From the NCBI RefSeq assembly GCF_000812945.1, contig NZ_JSYM01000001.1:1178001-1242000 (forward strand): DNA of 64,000 nt, written 5' to 3'. Made by a program: the position numbers and the translations under genes. Position 1 is the stretch's first letter. Each line of letters opens with the position of its first letter. The notes beneath the pieces are model-generated. The model saw nothing but the letters and a program-made list of their open reading frames with translations, had not been told where the DNA came from and ran no database searches. Origin of the DNA: Flavobacterium sp. AED. Its GTDB lineage: Bacteria > Bacteroidota > Bacteroidia > Flavobacteriales > Flavobacteriaceae. Shown here piece after piece: positions 30,885 to 40,287 of the stretch.

Positions 30885-31961
30885 TTAGATTTTTGTAACT
30901 GTATAAGTAGCAGTAGCAGGATAAAGACCGGTTGTTACATCTTTTTCTTGTATAGAAAACGTTACTTCATAAGTACCGGCTTCACTAACATCGTAAGCTC
31001 CTTGATTGTCTATGTACATTATGTCATCAGTATTGTTTTTTGGGCCATAATTTACAGTCCAGGTGTTATTAAGCCTGAATTTTAAAGCACCTGCGCTTAA
31101 AGTCCCTTTAAATTTCCACACTTTTAGTTGATGATCATACGTCATATTAGTAGAGTTATCCCAGCCACCTGCAGTTGCGGTACCAATTATTCCCCAAGAA
31201 AAAGGAGTAGCTGTCCATTTTGCAGTGTTTAGGTTTACAGTCATTTGATAGGAACCTGCTTTTTCAATTTGAAAATCGGTATCACTGCCATTAACTATAT
31301 TTCCATTGGCGTCAGCTCCGTAAAATTGACTCCAGCTTCTTTCATTGGTGAATTTAAATCCTAAACCTTGTGTTTCTGGAAAAGTCACATATCCTTGAAA
31401 TATACCACTATCAATAGCTTTTAGTTCAGCTGCAGTATTTACATCCCATCCTTGGTAACTTCCCGGCATATATATTGCACCAAACACCACTTTTTTAGCA
31501 AAAGGGGTTACACTTAATTCTATAGGATTTGAATATATTTTTCTGTCCAAAGTTGATTCTACACGAACTACTATTTTTCCTGCAACATCAACTGGAAGAC
31601 CTAATTTAATAGCCATTTTATTAAGGTCACTTCCTGAAAAAGCTTTGCTTAATACATCTACTCCAACTTCAACACGAACTGCTTTGGACCAAGCTGTAGC
31701 TCCAACTGCATCTGCTGGGATATCAAATTCCAAAGCATACGTTACAGGTGCATTCACAGGAAATATTACTGCAGACCATGATAGGGTTAGTACAGATAAA
31801 TTTTCGTTTTCTGTAGAAATTACTATAGCATTTGACGAAGCCTCAATTGGACCCGAAAAATTCACTTCTTTTAGAGAGGTAAGTATGGCGTCATTTTCAC
31901 AGGATACACCAAGGAAAAGTAACGCGCAAATTACGAATAACTTGTTTATATATTTTTTCAT
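30885..31961 (-). CDS. SusE/SusF-like starch-binding lipoprotein
   Basis: 358-aa lipoprotein (lipobox LFLGVSC, cysteine about residue 21) with an N-terminal SusE-type domain (about 25-150) and two C-terminal beta-sandwich modules. The second (about 255-358) has GTATAGGW and GALKFRLNNTW. It should sit on the outer membrane beside SusCD and bind starch without cutting it. Its last module resembles the six units in the type B protein of the same locus, a sign of shared ancestry. It starts 13 bases after susD on the same strand. Confidence 0.9.
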   Translation of the reverse strand: MKKYINKLFVICALLFLGVSCENDAILTSLKEVNFSGPIEASSNAIVISTENENLSVLTLSWSAVIFPVNAPVTYALEFDIPADAVGATAWSKAVRVEVGVDVLSKAFSGSDLNKMAIKLGLPVDVAGKIVVRVESTLDRKIYSNPIELSVTPFAKKVVFGAIYMPGSYQGWDVNTAAELKAIDSGIFQGYVTFPETQGLGFKFTNERSWSQFYGADANGNIVNGSDTDFQIEKAGSYQMTVNLNTAKWTATPFSWGIIGTATAGGWDNSTNMTYDHQLKVWKFKGTLSAGALKFRLNNTWTVNYGPKNNTDDIMYIDNQGAYDVSEAGTYEVTFSIQEKDVTTGLYPATATYTVTKI

Positions 31962-31974
31962 AATAGTTCTATGT

Positions 31975-33468
31975 TTAGTAACCTGGATTTTGTTTTATTC
32001 CTTTGTTTGCATCCAATGCCGCTGTTGGGATTGGGAACAATTTTCTGTAGTTAGCAGAAACACCTCTGAAATCATTTGCTAATAAGAATTTATCAAAACG
32101 AATCATATCTTGTCTTCTGTGTCCTTCCCAGTTTAACTCAAATCCTCTCTCATTATAAACATCGTCTAATGTTGGATTTGCAGCTAATATTCCAAGTCCG
32201 GCACGTTGTCTGACAGGATCTATGAATGGTTTTGCAGCAGCAGCATTACCTAGTCTAACATTACATTCTGCTTTCATTAATAATACATCAGCATAACGAT
32301 AGATAGGAAAATCATTTGATGCTCCACCACCATCCATAGGTGTAACAGGATAAAATTTAGTATTACGAACACCCGCTTGTGGTGCAGCACCAGGATTGTC
32401 TAATGACGCTACATCAATAGAATAATTTACTCCTCCGCCTTGGTCTCCATAACGGAATTGTTTTTTACGAATGTCATTGTCATTGTATTTCGAAAAGAAA
32501 TCTTTAGGCACAATAGTACCATTCCATCCGCTATAGCCAAACAAGTTTTTGGCGTCTGGTCCGTTTAGACTTCGAACTGTAAAAATATTACGGGATACTA
32601 CATTTGCAGTAACAAACATGGCTAATATGGTTTCATCATCCGGGAGTACATCACCAAATAATTCATAGTATTTGTTCCCCATTGGACTAGAAGCATTAGC
32701 AGCACCAGAATGAAGTGAGAATCCTCCGCCACTCACTTTATCACAAGCGGCTAAACATTTTTCCCATTCAGGAGTACCAGTATATACTCCGGCATTCAAA
32801 TATACTTTAGCCAATAAAGTGTAACCGGCCCATTTGTTGAATCTTCCGTAATAATTTCCTCCTTTGGTAGCCGAAAGAGTTTCTACATTTTCGGTTAACT
32901 CTTTTACGATGAAATTATAAACCTCTTTACGAGTTGATTGTGGAATTTGATCTACAGTTATATTATTATCCGTGTAGAAAGGAACATCTCCAAAATCATC
33001 TATCAATAAATAGTAGAAAAAGGCTCTCAATACTTTAGCTTCGGCAATTTTTGAAGGTTCAGCATTTGATTTTTCTAATTGGTTAACGGCTAAATTGGCA
33101 TTGAAAATAGATTTGTACAACCATCTCCAAGTGTTGTTTATAAAAGAATCTGTTGGCAACCAATCGTGTTTGTATAAACGAGCAAAATCCAATTCCCAGT
33201 CACCGGTTGTTCTATGAGGAATAACTTGTTCATCCGAACTAAAGCAGTTTAAGTCATACCAACCTCTGTCTGCTCCAGCATATCCTACACCATCCCAATT
33301 CCCGCCAACTTGGGCGTAAACACTTGCCAATGCAACATCAGCTCCTTGCGCAGATCCGTAAAAGTCGTCTGCTGTATATTTATCATATACTTTTTCATCA
33401 ACATTGGTACAACCAACAAGTAATAAGAAACTTAAGCTTCCTATTAACAATATATTTTTGATTTTCAT
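31975..33468 (-). CDS. SusD/RagB-family substrate-binding lipoprotein
   Basis: 497-aa SusD-like outer-membrane lipoprotein (signal with lipobox LLLVGC, cysteine about residue 20). It binds oligosaccharides and acts as the lid of the SusC channel. TPR-like helical segments and the typical SusD C-terminal RHMDMIRFDK-like stretch (WEGHRRQDMIRFDKF) are seen, and it ends in the usual way. It lies directly after susC (10 bases) and before the susE-like gene (13 bases). Confidence 0.95.
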   Translation of the reverse strand: MKIKNILLIGSLSFLLLVGCTNVDEKVYDKYTADDFYGSAQGADVALASVYAQVGGNWDGVGYAGADRGWYDLNCFSSDEQVIPHRTTGDWELDFARLYKHDWLPTDSFINNTWRWLYKSIFNANLAVNQLEKSNAEPSKIAEAKVLRAFFYYLLIDDFGDVPFYTDNNITVDQIPQSTRKEVYNFIVKELTENVETLSATKGGNYYGRFNKWAGYTLLAKVYLNAGVYTGTPEWEKCLAACDKVSGGGFSLHSGAANASSPMGNKYYELFGDVLPDDETILAMFVTANVVSRNIFTVRSLNGPDAKNLFGYSGWNGTIVPKDFFSKYNDNDIRKKQFRYGDQGGGVNYSIDVASLDNPGAAPQAGVRNTKFYPVTPMDGGGASNDFPIYRYADVLLMKAECNVRLGNAAAAKPFIDPVRQRAGLGILAANPTLDDVYNERGFELNWEGHRRQDMIRFDKFLLANDFRGVSANYRKLFPIPTAALDANKGIKQNPGY

Positions 33469-33478
33469 TTTTCTTTTA

Positions 33479-36400
33479 CTATTTAAATTTTACATTCAAA
33501 CCAAAGGCAAAACTTCGGGTACGGGGATAAATACCATTATCGCCTCCAAAGCCATTACTACCACTCATATTTAATTCGGGATCAATTCCAGAATAGGGTG
33601 TAATCAACAGTAAATTATTTCCGGTAAGAGAAAGGCGAACAGATTCAATGTATTTGATCTTTTCAAAATGAAAATTGTAGCCAACAGTTACATTTTCTAA
33701 TCGTAGAAAAGAACCATCTTCAAGCCATAAATCAGAACCATATTTAGAAGTGAATAATCCTAATGGAATGGCACTGTCTAAAATATTTGCTTTACCGATA
33801 TTTTCTAAATAACTTAAGCTTGATCGCAGGCCATTGTATATTTTGTTTCCTCCTGATCCTCTCCATAACATTGAGACATCTAAATTTTTATATTGGAAAG
33901 TGGGGTTAAATGCATACGTATAAGTTGGTAAAGCAGAACCTTTTATCAAACGATCCGGGCTTGTATTTCCTTGATCTATGATTCCATTTTTGTCAACATC
34001 AAGTACAGTTTCAGAATTTGCATTGTCTTTTCCGGTATGATGTAAGATGTTGAAAGTCCCAATAGGTTGTCCAGCTATCAAAAAGGAACTTGGTCCCCAA
34101 GACACATTATCAGTATTTAACGGAACTCCGTTGATACTGCCGCTTAAGTTTAATACTTTGTTTCTCAATAAGGATACATTACCGGCAAGTGTAAGTGTTG
34201 TGTTTTCTGTTTTTATCAAATCATACCCTAAGGCAACTTCCAGTCCTTTATTTAATAGACTTCCTACGTTAGCTTTTATTGTATTGTAAGGAAATGGAGG
34301 TTGTGGAACAGTATAATCAAATAAAAGATTATCAGTAGTTGCTGTAAAAACATCGACAGTTCCTCTGATTCTGTTATTTAAAAGAGCAAAATCTACTCCG
34401 ATATTGGTTTGTTTTTTTGTTTCCCAACGTAAATCTGCATTAGCATTTTGAGTTACATTGAAATTGGTAATTTGTTGACCTCCAAAATAAGTTACTCCTG
34501 ATCCACCCACTAATGAAATAGAGTTTTGTGGATATAACCCTTGTTGGTTACCTGTAACACCATATCCTCCGCGTAATTTTAACTCGCTGAAAATAGTTTG
34601 ATTAGCCATAAAAGGCTCTTTGTCTATTTGCCAAGCTACCGAAGCTGAAGGGAAATCTCCCCATTTATTATTTACACCAAAAACGGAAGAACCATCTCTT
34701 CTGATACTGGCAGTAAATAAATATCGGTTTAAAAACGAGTAATTTATACGTCCTAAAAATGAAACTAAGGTTCTGTCGTTTTTATATGAACTAATGTCTC
34801 CAGGTTGTACTTTGGACAAATCACCCAATTGCAACGCGTTATAAGTGGCAATATCATTGATAAAACCTTTGGCTTGGGCGAAATTACCTTGATAGGTTTG
34901 GTTTTGCCATTCGTATAATGCCAAAGCGTTGATGCTGTGGTCTCCAAATACTTTTTTATACGAAAGACTAATATTCATTAATCTTTCATTTTGTTTGTTG
35001 TTACTAATGTTAGCGTACCCTTTTTGGTCCATTGCATACGCATTAGTCGATTCGGCAGGGAGATAATATCCATTAGTACTATTCGTTTTTCTCCAGCTTC
35101 CAAACCAACCAGCTGTTAAACCTTTGTATAAATCTAAATCAGCTTTAAGGCTTCCAAATAAATTATCATATTGTCCTTGATTAGTAACAGTTTGTGCAGC
35201 TGCATAAGGATTTAGGTATTGAAAAACATTTGGATCTGTAAAATAACTTCCATCAGTATTGTAAACAGGATCCGTAGGGCGCATTACATAAGCATTTGTA
35301 ATTAAATTAGATGTAAAAGCGGCTCTTCCGATGCTTCCAATACTATTAGTTGCATTGGTAATTCCACTGTTAAGATTGAAAGTTAATTTTAATTTATCAT
35401 CTATCGCAGATTGAGTGGCTTGAATTCTACCGATATATTTTTGATTACTGGTGTTGATAACAACTCCATCTTGCAAAATAGCACTTATCGAAGCTCTATA
35501 ACTAAATTTATCTGTTCCTCCACCAAAAGATAACGTATGGGTTTGCGTAGCGCCACTTTTAGTAAGAATACCATACCAATCGGTATCTGAGCCATGATTA
35601 GCCGAGGCAGGAACGCCAACTAATTGCGCTTGTTGCCACCATTGATCAGCATTCAGCATGTCTAGTTTTCTAGGTATATAATCGACAGCCATTGAACTAG
35701 AATATTCTACAGATGTTTTTCCTGCTTTATTTTTCTTGGTACTAACAATAATTACACCAGCAGCACCTCTAGAACCATAAACGGCAGTGGCAGAAGCATC
35801 TTTTAATATGTCCATCGAGGCTATTTCACTTGGAGGAATTTGGTTTAACAAATCCATATTTCCTTGAACACCGTCCACAACGACTAAAGGATCATTTCCA
35901 CCAATTAAAGAAGATATTCCACGAATTCTTACACTTGGTGCCGTACCTGGCTCACTACCCGTTTGAGTAATATTTACCCCAGCCATTTTACCGGAAATTA
36001 ATTGCAGTGGATTGACAACTGCACCTTGATTCATGTCTTTTGCAGCGATTGAAGAAACTGCACCTGTAACATCTTTTCTGGTAGAAGATCCATAACCTAT
36101 CAATACAACTTCTTGTAAAGTAGTTGTTTCTGGGAAAAGTTGAATAACGCTATTGTCTTGATTTGCAGAAACTCTTCTTTGTTTATATCCTATATATGAT
36201 ATCAGAAGCATGGCATCACTGTCTTCAACGGTTATTTCAAAATTTCCGTTAGCATCAGTGATAACTCCTTTTTTTGTTTTTTCTTCAATAATGGATGCAC
36301 CGGGAAGTGGCATTCCGTTTTCATCAGATACTTTACCTTTGATAGTCTTTTTTAAATAAAACTTCTCATCTGTTTTTTCAATAAGAGGTTTTTTTAAAAT

Positions 36401-36742
36401 AATTTGAGTATCCCTAACTTTAAAATCCGTACCAGTTCCTTTGAATAGTTTATCTAAAACGACATCAATTGTTTGGTCCTTTACACGGATAGAAATGATA
36501 CGATTTAAATCAATATCATTCATTTTATAAATAAATCGAAAATCTGTTTTTTGCTCAATGGTTTCGATAACCGTTTCCACGGTTGTGTTGTTTAATTCTA
36601 AACTTACTTTTGTTTTTTGTGCATAAGTATTGGCTCGAATATTAAACATAGCCACCAAAAGAAGGAGAGTAGTTAGTTTCAATTTTAGGTTATTTTGGAA
36701 CAATGGGAATTGTATCCCACTATTCTTTGGTTTTTTTTTCAT
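33479..36742 (-). CDS. SusC-like TonB-dependent transducer with STN domain
   Basis: 1087-aa SusC/RagA-family outer-membrane transporter. Order: signal peptide, an STN (secretin/TonB short N-terminal) domain (about 50-115), a CarboxypepD-regulatory-like domain (about 130-215), TonB plug (about 225-345) and C-terminal barrel ending FGLNVKFK. The STN domain is the feature of transporters that signal to a FecR-type anti-sigma factor, and fecR and an ECF sigma gene are just upstream. It imports oligosaccharides together with the SusD protein that follows. The start is the ATG at 36742; a basic stretch precedes the hydrophobic signal segment (about 20-40). Confidence 0.95.
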   Translation of the reverse strand: MKKKPKNSGIQFPLFQNNLKLKLTTLLLLVAMFNIRANTYAQKTKVSLELNNTTVETVIETIEQKTDFRFIYKMNDIDLNRIISIRVKDQTIDVVLDKLFKGTGTDFKVRDTQIILKKPLIEKTDEKFYLKKTIKGKVSDENGMPLPGASIIEEKTKKGVITDANGNFEITVEDSDAMLLISYIGYKQRRVSANQDNSVIQLFPETTTLQEVVLIGYGSSTRKDVTGAVSSIAAKDMNQGAVVNPLQLISGKMAGVNITQTGSEPGTAPSVRIRGISSLIGGNDPLVVVDGVQGNMDLLNQIPPSEIASMDILKDASATAVYGSRGAAGVIIVSTKKNKAGKTSVEYSSSMAVDYIPRKLDMLNADQWWQQAQLVGVPASANHGSDTDWYGILTKSGATQTHTLSFGGGTDKFSYRASISAILQDGVVINTSNQKYIGRIQATQSAIDDKLKLTFNLNSGITNATNSIGSIGRAAFTSNLITNAYVMRPTDPVYNTDGSYFTDPNVFQYLNPYAAAQTVTNQGQYDNLFGSLKADLDLYKGLTAGWFGSWRKTNSTNGYYLPAESTNAYAMDQKGYANISNNKQNERLMNISLSYKKVFGDHSINALALYEWQNQTYQGNFAQAKGFINDIATYNALQLGDLSKVQPGDISSYKNDRTLVSFLGRINYSFLNRYLFTASIRRDGSSVFGVNNKWGDFPSASVAWQIDKEPFMANQTIFSELKLRGGYGVTGNQQGLYPQNSISLVGGSGVTYFGGQQITNFNVTQNANADLRWETKKQTNIGVDFALLNNRIRGTVDVFTATTDNLLFDYTVPQPPFPYNTIKANVGSLLNKGLEVALGYDLIKTENTTLTLAGNVSLLRNKVLNLSGSINGVPLNTDNVSWGPSSFLIAGQPIGTFNILHHTGKDNANSETVLDVDKNGIIDQGNTSPDRLIKGSALPTYTYAFNPTFQYKNLDVSMLWRGSGGNKIYNGLRSSLSYLENIGKANILDSAIPLGLFTSKYGSDLWLEDGSFLRLENVTVGYNFHFEKIKYIESVRLSLTGNNLLLITPYSGIDPELNMSGSNGFGGDNGIYPRTRSFAFGLNVKFK

Positions 36743-36791
36743 AATTTTGTAAATAGATTGTATTTAATCAGTTAGGTTCAATCACTTATTC

Positions 36792-36822
36792 AATCGGAAA
36801 TTGTTCGCAGCTCTTTCCGATT
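36792..36822. other. Hairpin in the fecR-susC spacer
   Basis: AATCGGAAA (36792-36800) pairs with TTTCCGATT (36814-36822) and is followed on the plus strand by TTTTT, i.e. a terminator facing away from the minus-strand genes. In the minus-strand mRNA the structure precedes susC and may act in processing or attenuation. Confidence 0.5.
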
Positions 36823-36871
36823 TTTTTATGCTTCAATAGTTAACTCGTCATTTTTCATTGGTTTTTAAGGG

Positions 36872-38041
36872 TTATTTAATTAGTATCTCATTGTTTTTTA
36901 TGGTGTAATTAATGCCGTGAACATCATTAAAGTAACTCAGTACTTTCTCTATTGGTTCATCGCCAAAACTGGCATAAAATTTTTCATTAGCCAATTTCTT
37001 GTTTTGGTTAACAATGGTAACATTGTAGTGTCTTTCCAGTTTTTTGGTTATATCGTTAAAACTCATGTTCTTAAATGTCAATCGCCCTTCCATCCATGAA
37101 GTATAAACATCAGTAATAACAGGTTTTGTTTCAATATGATTGTCTTTTCTATTAAAACTACCTTTATATCCGGGTTTAAGAACGGTATTTTTATTGGCGT
37201 CAAATTTCTCATTTGCAGTATATAAACCTACTGAACCTTCTACTAAAACTACATCAGTTACATTATCTTCAGGATAGCTGGAAACATTAAAATGAGTTCC
37301 TAAAACACGAATGTTCAAATTATCTGCATTGACTATAAAAGGGTGTTTTTTATCTTTTGTCACATCAAAAAAAGCTTCTCCGTCCAGAAAAACCTGTCTG
37401 TTTTCACCAGCAATAAATCGTACCGGATATTTAAGTGTGGTTCCGGAGTTCAGATGTACAATTGTTCCGTCAGATAATTCCAATTCAAATCGTTTTCCGT
37501 ATGGAATTTTAATGGTATTGTAAACTAGTTTTTCTAAAGGGGTTTCAGTATCGTAGGCAATTTTATTTCCATTATGGTTTGCTACAACATTTCCTTCGGA
37601 GTCGGTTACTTGAGATTTTTTACCGGCTGAAATAATTTGAACATCACCGTTTGCTAATTGCAAAGTGATTTCATTGCTATTTATAATTGCATCATTTTTT
37701 TGTTTGAAAAAACCGTGTTGATAAGACCATCCAATGGATAACAAAACAATAATCGATGCTGCAACAGAAATGTATTTGAACATTGGAAACTTTTTGGTTT
37801 CAATCGCTGTTGATTCCGTTTCTTTTGCGCTAATTAATATTTTAGAAAATATTTTATCTGCAGTCGCTACATCCATTTCTGGAATTTCGTCTACTAGTAT
37901 TTTTATGTCTTCAACTGTTGGGAAATCAGTAGTGAGTTTGTTTTTTCTGTAATAGTCAACAACTTCATTACTTTCTTCCACATTACATTGGTTTAAAATA
38001 AATTTATGAAGTAATTTTTGTATTCCTGAATTTTCATTCAT
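36872..38041 (-). CDS. FecR-family anti-sigma factor
   Basis: 389-aa inner-membrane regulator. The N-terminal cytosolic part (about 1-85) should hold the ECF sigma factor, one membrane segment follows (about 88-105, VAASIIVLLSIGW), and the periplasmic FecR domain contains LSDGTIVHLNSGTTLKYP (about 185-205); a DUF4974-type domain ends the protein. It would receive the signal from the STN domain of the neighbouring SusC-like protein. It lies between the sigma factor and susC on the same strand. Confidence 0.94.
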   Translation of the reverse strand: MNENSGIQKLLHKFILNQCNVEESNEVVDYYRKNKLTTDFPTVEDIKILVDEIPEMDVATADKIFSKILISAKETESTAIETKKFPMFKYISVAASIIVLLSIGWSYQHGFFKQKNDAIINSNEITLQLANGDVQIISAGKKSQVTDSEGNVVANHNGNKIAYDTETPLEKLVYNTIKIPYGKRFELELSDGTIVHLNSGTTLKYPVRFIAGENRQVFLDGEAFFDVTKDKKHPFIVNADNLNIRVLGTHFNVSSYPEDNVTDVVLVEGSVGLYTANEKFDANKNTVLKPGYKGSFNRKDNHIETKPVITDVYTSWMEGRLTFKNMSFNDITKKLERHYNVTIVNQNKKLANEKFYASFGDEPIEKVLSYFNDVHGINYTIKNNEILIK

Positions 38042-38223
38042 CTCGAATTGGGTTTTTTGATCCTGTACTATATAATACAGTTCAAGTGGAGTTGACTACT
38101 ACTCAAACGTTGTAATTTTTTTAATTTTAAGATAAAATAATTTCAAAAAGTAATTATTTCGTTTGTAACTCATTGTTTTTTAATTCTTTATTCGATTTAC
38201 TTCGTAATAAAAAAAATAAAAAA

Positions 38224-38244
38224 AATCACCCATAAAGAGTGATT
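38224..38244 (-). terminator. Terminator between sigma factor and fecR
   Basis: On the minus strand a short stem AATCAC/GTGATT (38224-38229 with 38239-38244) is followed by a long T-run, 25 bases after the sigma-factor stop. It suggests the sigma gene can be transcribed separately from fecR. Confidence 0.7.
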
Positions 38245-38269
38245 GAGGTGCTGATATTTTTTTATTGAT

Positions 38270-38833
38270 TTATAAGATGCCATCATGGTCTTTAAAAAAA
38301 AGACGTATTGATTCCAGTGCTTTGCTCATTTGGCTTTTTACGGTATTTATAGAAATGCCTAATTCATGGCTGATTTCTTCATAGGTTTTACCTTGTTTAC
38401 GCGACATTTTGAAAATTAGTTTGCGTTTGGGAGGCAGTTGTTTTATGGCTTGCTTTTTTAGTCTTTTGCAATCGGCTTCTCGAATGGAATAATCACCCTG
38501 ATCATGAGATTTCTCACTTTTATAGAAAATCTCTTCTTTTAGAAGTACATCATTGGCGGCTTTATTCAAAAAATTAAAGGCTTGGTTTCTGGCAATGGTG
38601 AACAAGTAGGATTTAAAGGATTGCTCTAAATTCAAGTTTTCTCGATGTAACCAAATTTTCAAAAATACTTCTTGTACATTTTCTTCGGCTAATTCTTTTG
38701 ACTTCAGAAGACTAATGCTATAGCCATAAATATCTTGGTAATAGAAATCAAAAAGGGAACGAAATGCTTTTTCGTTGTGATTTTTGAGTTCACTAACCAA
38801 TAATTGTTCGCTATAGTTTTTTGTTTCTGACAT
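38270..38833 (-). CDS. ECF-type RNA polymerase sigma-70 factor
   Basis: 187-aa extracytoplasmic-function sigma factor. Region 2 (about 25-90; FDFYYQDIYGYSISLL, AEENVQEVFLKIW) and region 4 (about 130-180; LPPKRKLIFKMSRKQGKTYEEISHELGIS in two helices) are present. With the FecR anti-sigma and STN-SusC transducer it forms a trans-envelope signalling trio that probably switches on the glucan locus when substrate is sensed. Confidence 0.93.
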   Translation of the reverse strand: MSETKNYSEQLLVSELKNHNEKAFRSLFDFYYQDIYGYSISLLKSKELAEENVQEVFLKIWLHRENLNLEQSFKSYLFTIARNQAFNFLNKAANDVLLKEEIFYKSEKSHDQGDYSIREADCKRLKKQAIKQLPPKRKLIFKMSRKQGKTYEEISHELGISINTVKSQMSKALESIRLFFKDHDGIL

Positions 38834-39055
38834 TAATTTGGGTACCCTTTATTTTTTTGGCATTATAATAAGACACTCTCAATTCTAGCCTCTTAATTGT
38901 CTGATGAATTAGCAAATATATAAAAATATTATTCGCATCGATTTCTTTAAATCAAAAATGGTTTTTAATTTATACGCAAAACTTTGTAGATAAGTAACGT
39001 GGTTTGAATAAAAAACGGAATTCCGTTTAACTCAAAAATAAAATTTGTAATAAAA

Positions 39056-39088
39056 AAGCTTCCAGTCTTTTTTGAAGACAGGAAGCTT
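39056..39088 (-). terminator. Terminator after the ACT-like gene
   Basis: AAGCTTCC (39056-39063) and GGAAGCTT (39081-39088) pair, extended by GTCTT/AAGAC inside. On the minus strand it is followed by a T-run, 21 bases after the stop codon. Confidence 0.88.
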
Positions 39089-39108
39089 AAAATATAAAAT
39101 AAGAAATA

Positions 39109-39765
39109 TTAATTCTTTAAATCTTTAATTACTTTAAAAGCAACATCTACTTCATTTTCACTTACTAAAATTGTAAATTCATTTGAAGTCGAAATTACTT
39201 CGTTGATGATAATTCCTTCCCAAGCCAAACGTTGGAAAATGAAATAGTAAATTCCTGGAACTACGATATTTTCTTTAGGTAATTTCACGGTTATCGAAGC
39301 CAGATTATCCAGTTTTTGAATTAATTTTTCGTTGGCAAAATGTTTGTCAACCAAATGGTTTATTGTATTACTTACCACGATATTAGTTTCATTTACGCCT
39401 CTTGACGAGGTATAAAAAATATCTGGAAAAGCATTCAAATCGGTGATTAATTCAGCTTGCTTGTTTAAAACGGTATCTGATGCTGCAAAAGTATAATCGG
39501 TTAGTTCAGAGCGAACTGTGATTTCCCCAATGTTTTTTATTACTTTATTTATTTTATGATTTAATCTGAAATCCAACTCTTCCGTAAGTCTTTTTAGAGA
39601 CATAACTACCGCTCCTTGTTTTACTTCTTTACCAAATTCAGATTCTAATTCAGTCATTATATTCCGTGATAAGGAAGTCAAATTAATGATTCCAAGAGAT
39701 AAAGCATTTAATAGAAAAGGCTTTGTTTTGATGTAATTTTCTACAATGGATGAAACAGTTTTCAT
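39109..39765 (-). CDS. Stand-alone ACT-like protein (aspartate-kinase-related)
   Basis: 218-aa protein. The C-terminal 75 residues (VPGIYYFIFQRLAWEGIIINEVIST...) look like an ACT regulatory domain as found in aspartate kinases. The N-terminal part is helical and has no kinase motifs. In relatives this type is often named aspartate kinase, but the catalytic domain is missing, so a regulatory or ligand-binding role is more likely. It is monocistronic, followed by a terminator, and no amino-acid biosynthesis gene lies nearby. Confidence 0.75.
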   Translation of the reverse strand: MKTVSSIVENYIKTKPFLLNALSLGIINLTSLSRNIMTELESEFGKEVKQGAVVMSLKRLTEELDFRLNHKINKVIKNIGEITVRSELTDYTFAASDTVLNKQAELITDLNAFPDIFYTSSRGVNETNIVVSNTINHLVDKHFANEKLIQKLDNLASITVKLPKENIVVPGIYYFIFQRLAWEGIIINEVISTSNEFTILVSENEVDVAFKVIKDLKN

Positions 39766-39872
39766 AATTGGTTAGGTGTTTTTACGTAGTTTTTACTTAG
39801 TTAGAGTGTCAAAAATCTCTGCAAAGATAGATAAAAAACAATTTGTTACAAATATAACATTGATTTTTTTTG

Positions 39873-40232
39873 TTAAAAATGATAAAAAGCATCTATAAGG
39901 TGTTCAATTACAAAAGATTTGCCTTCTTTGTGGATAGCAATAATGTCAAAACGGACTTCAATGTCCAAATCATTTTTACTTACGTAAGCATCTACAGCCT
40001 TTACCAGTAGCTGTATTTTTTTTGGTTTTACAAAATCTTGGGGTAAACCAAACTCTAGGGACGAACGGGTTTTTACTTCAACAACAGCAAGTGTGTTTTC
40101 TTTTTGGGCAAGAATATCAATTTCGGCTTTTTGAAAAGTCCAATTGGTTTCCAGGATAGTATAGCCGTCTTTTTGTAGGTATTCTACCGCCATTTCTTCT
40201 CCAATTTTTCCCAGTTCGTTGTGTTCAGCCAT
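39873..40232 (-). CDS. YraN family protein (UPF0102)
   Basis: 119-aa YraN/UPF0102 protein with the PD-(D/E)xK nuclease-like core: GKIGEEMAVEYL near the N-terminus, EIDILAQ and VVEVKTRS. Its role is unknown, though the fold suggests DNA processing. The start is the ATG at 40232 (MAEHNELGK); a longer frame from a TTG at 40295 would add 21 residues encoded by a heptad repeat element and should be ignored. It follows the LD-carboxypeptidase gene on the same strand. Confidence 0.92.
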   Translation of the reverse strand: MAEHNELGKIGEEMAVEYLQKDGYTILETNWTFQKAEIDILAQKENTLAVVEVKTRSSLEFGLPQDFVKPKKIQLLVKAVDAYVSKNDLDIEVRFDIIAIHKEGKSFVIEHLIDAFYHF

Positions 40233-40241
40233 AAAAAAGTG

Positions 40242-40283
40242 TTCAGTTTTCAGTTCGTAAAAAAATCTGCAATCAAAAATCAA
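40242..40283. repeat. Heptad repeat element before yraN
   Basis: Units of seven bases: TTCAGTT, TTCAGTT, CGTAAAA, AAATCTG, CAATCAA, AAATCAA. It occupies nearly all of the LD-carboxypeptidase/YraN spacer. Confidence 0.65.
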
Positions 40284-40287
40284 TTTT

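Noticed and set aside
39109..39765. Calling this gene aspartate kinase
   Set aside because: No kinase motifs or catalytic domain are present; only an ACT-like C-terminus is seen.
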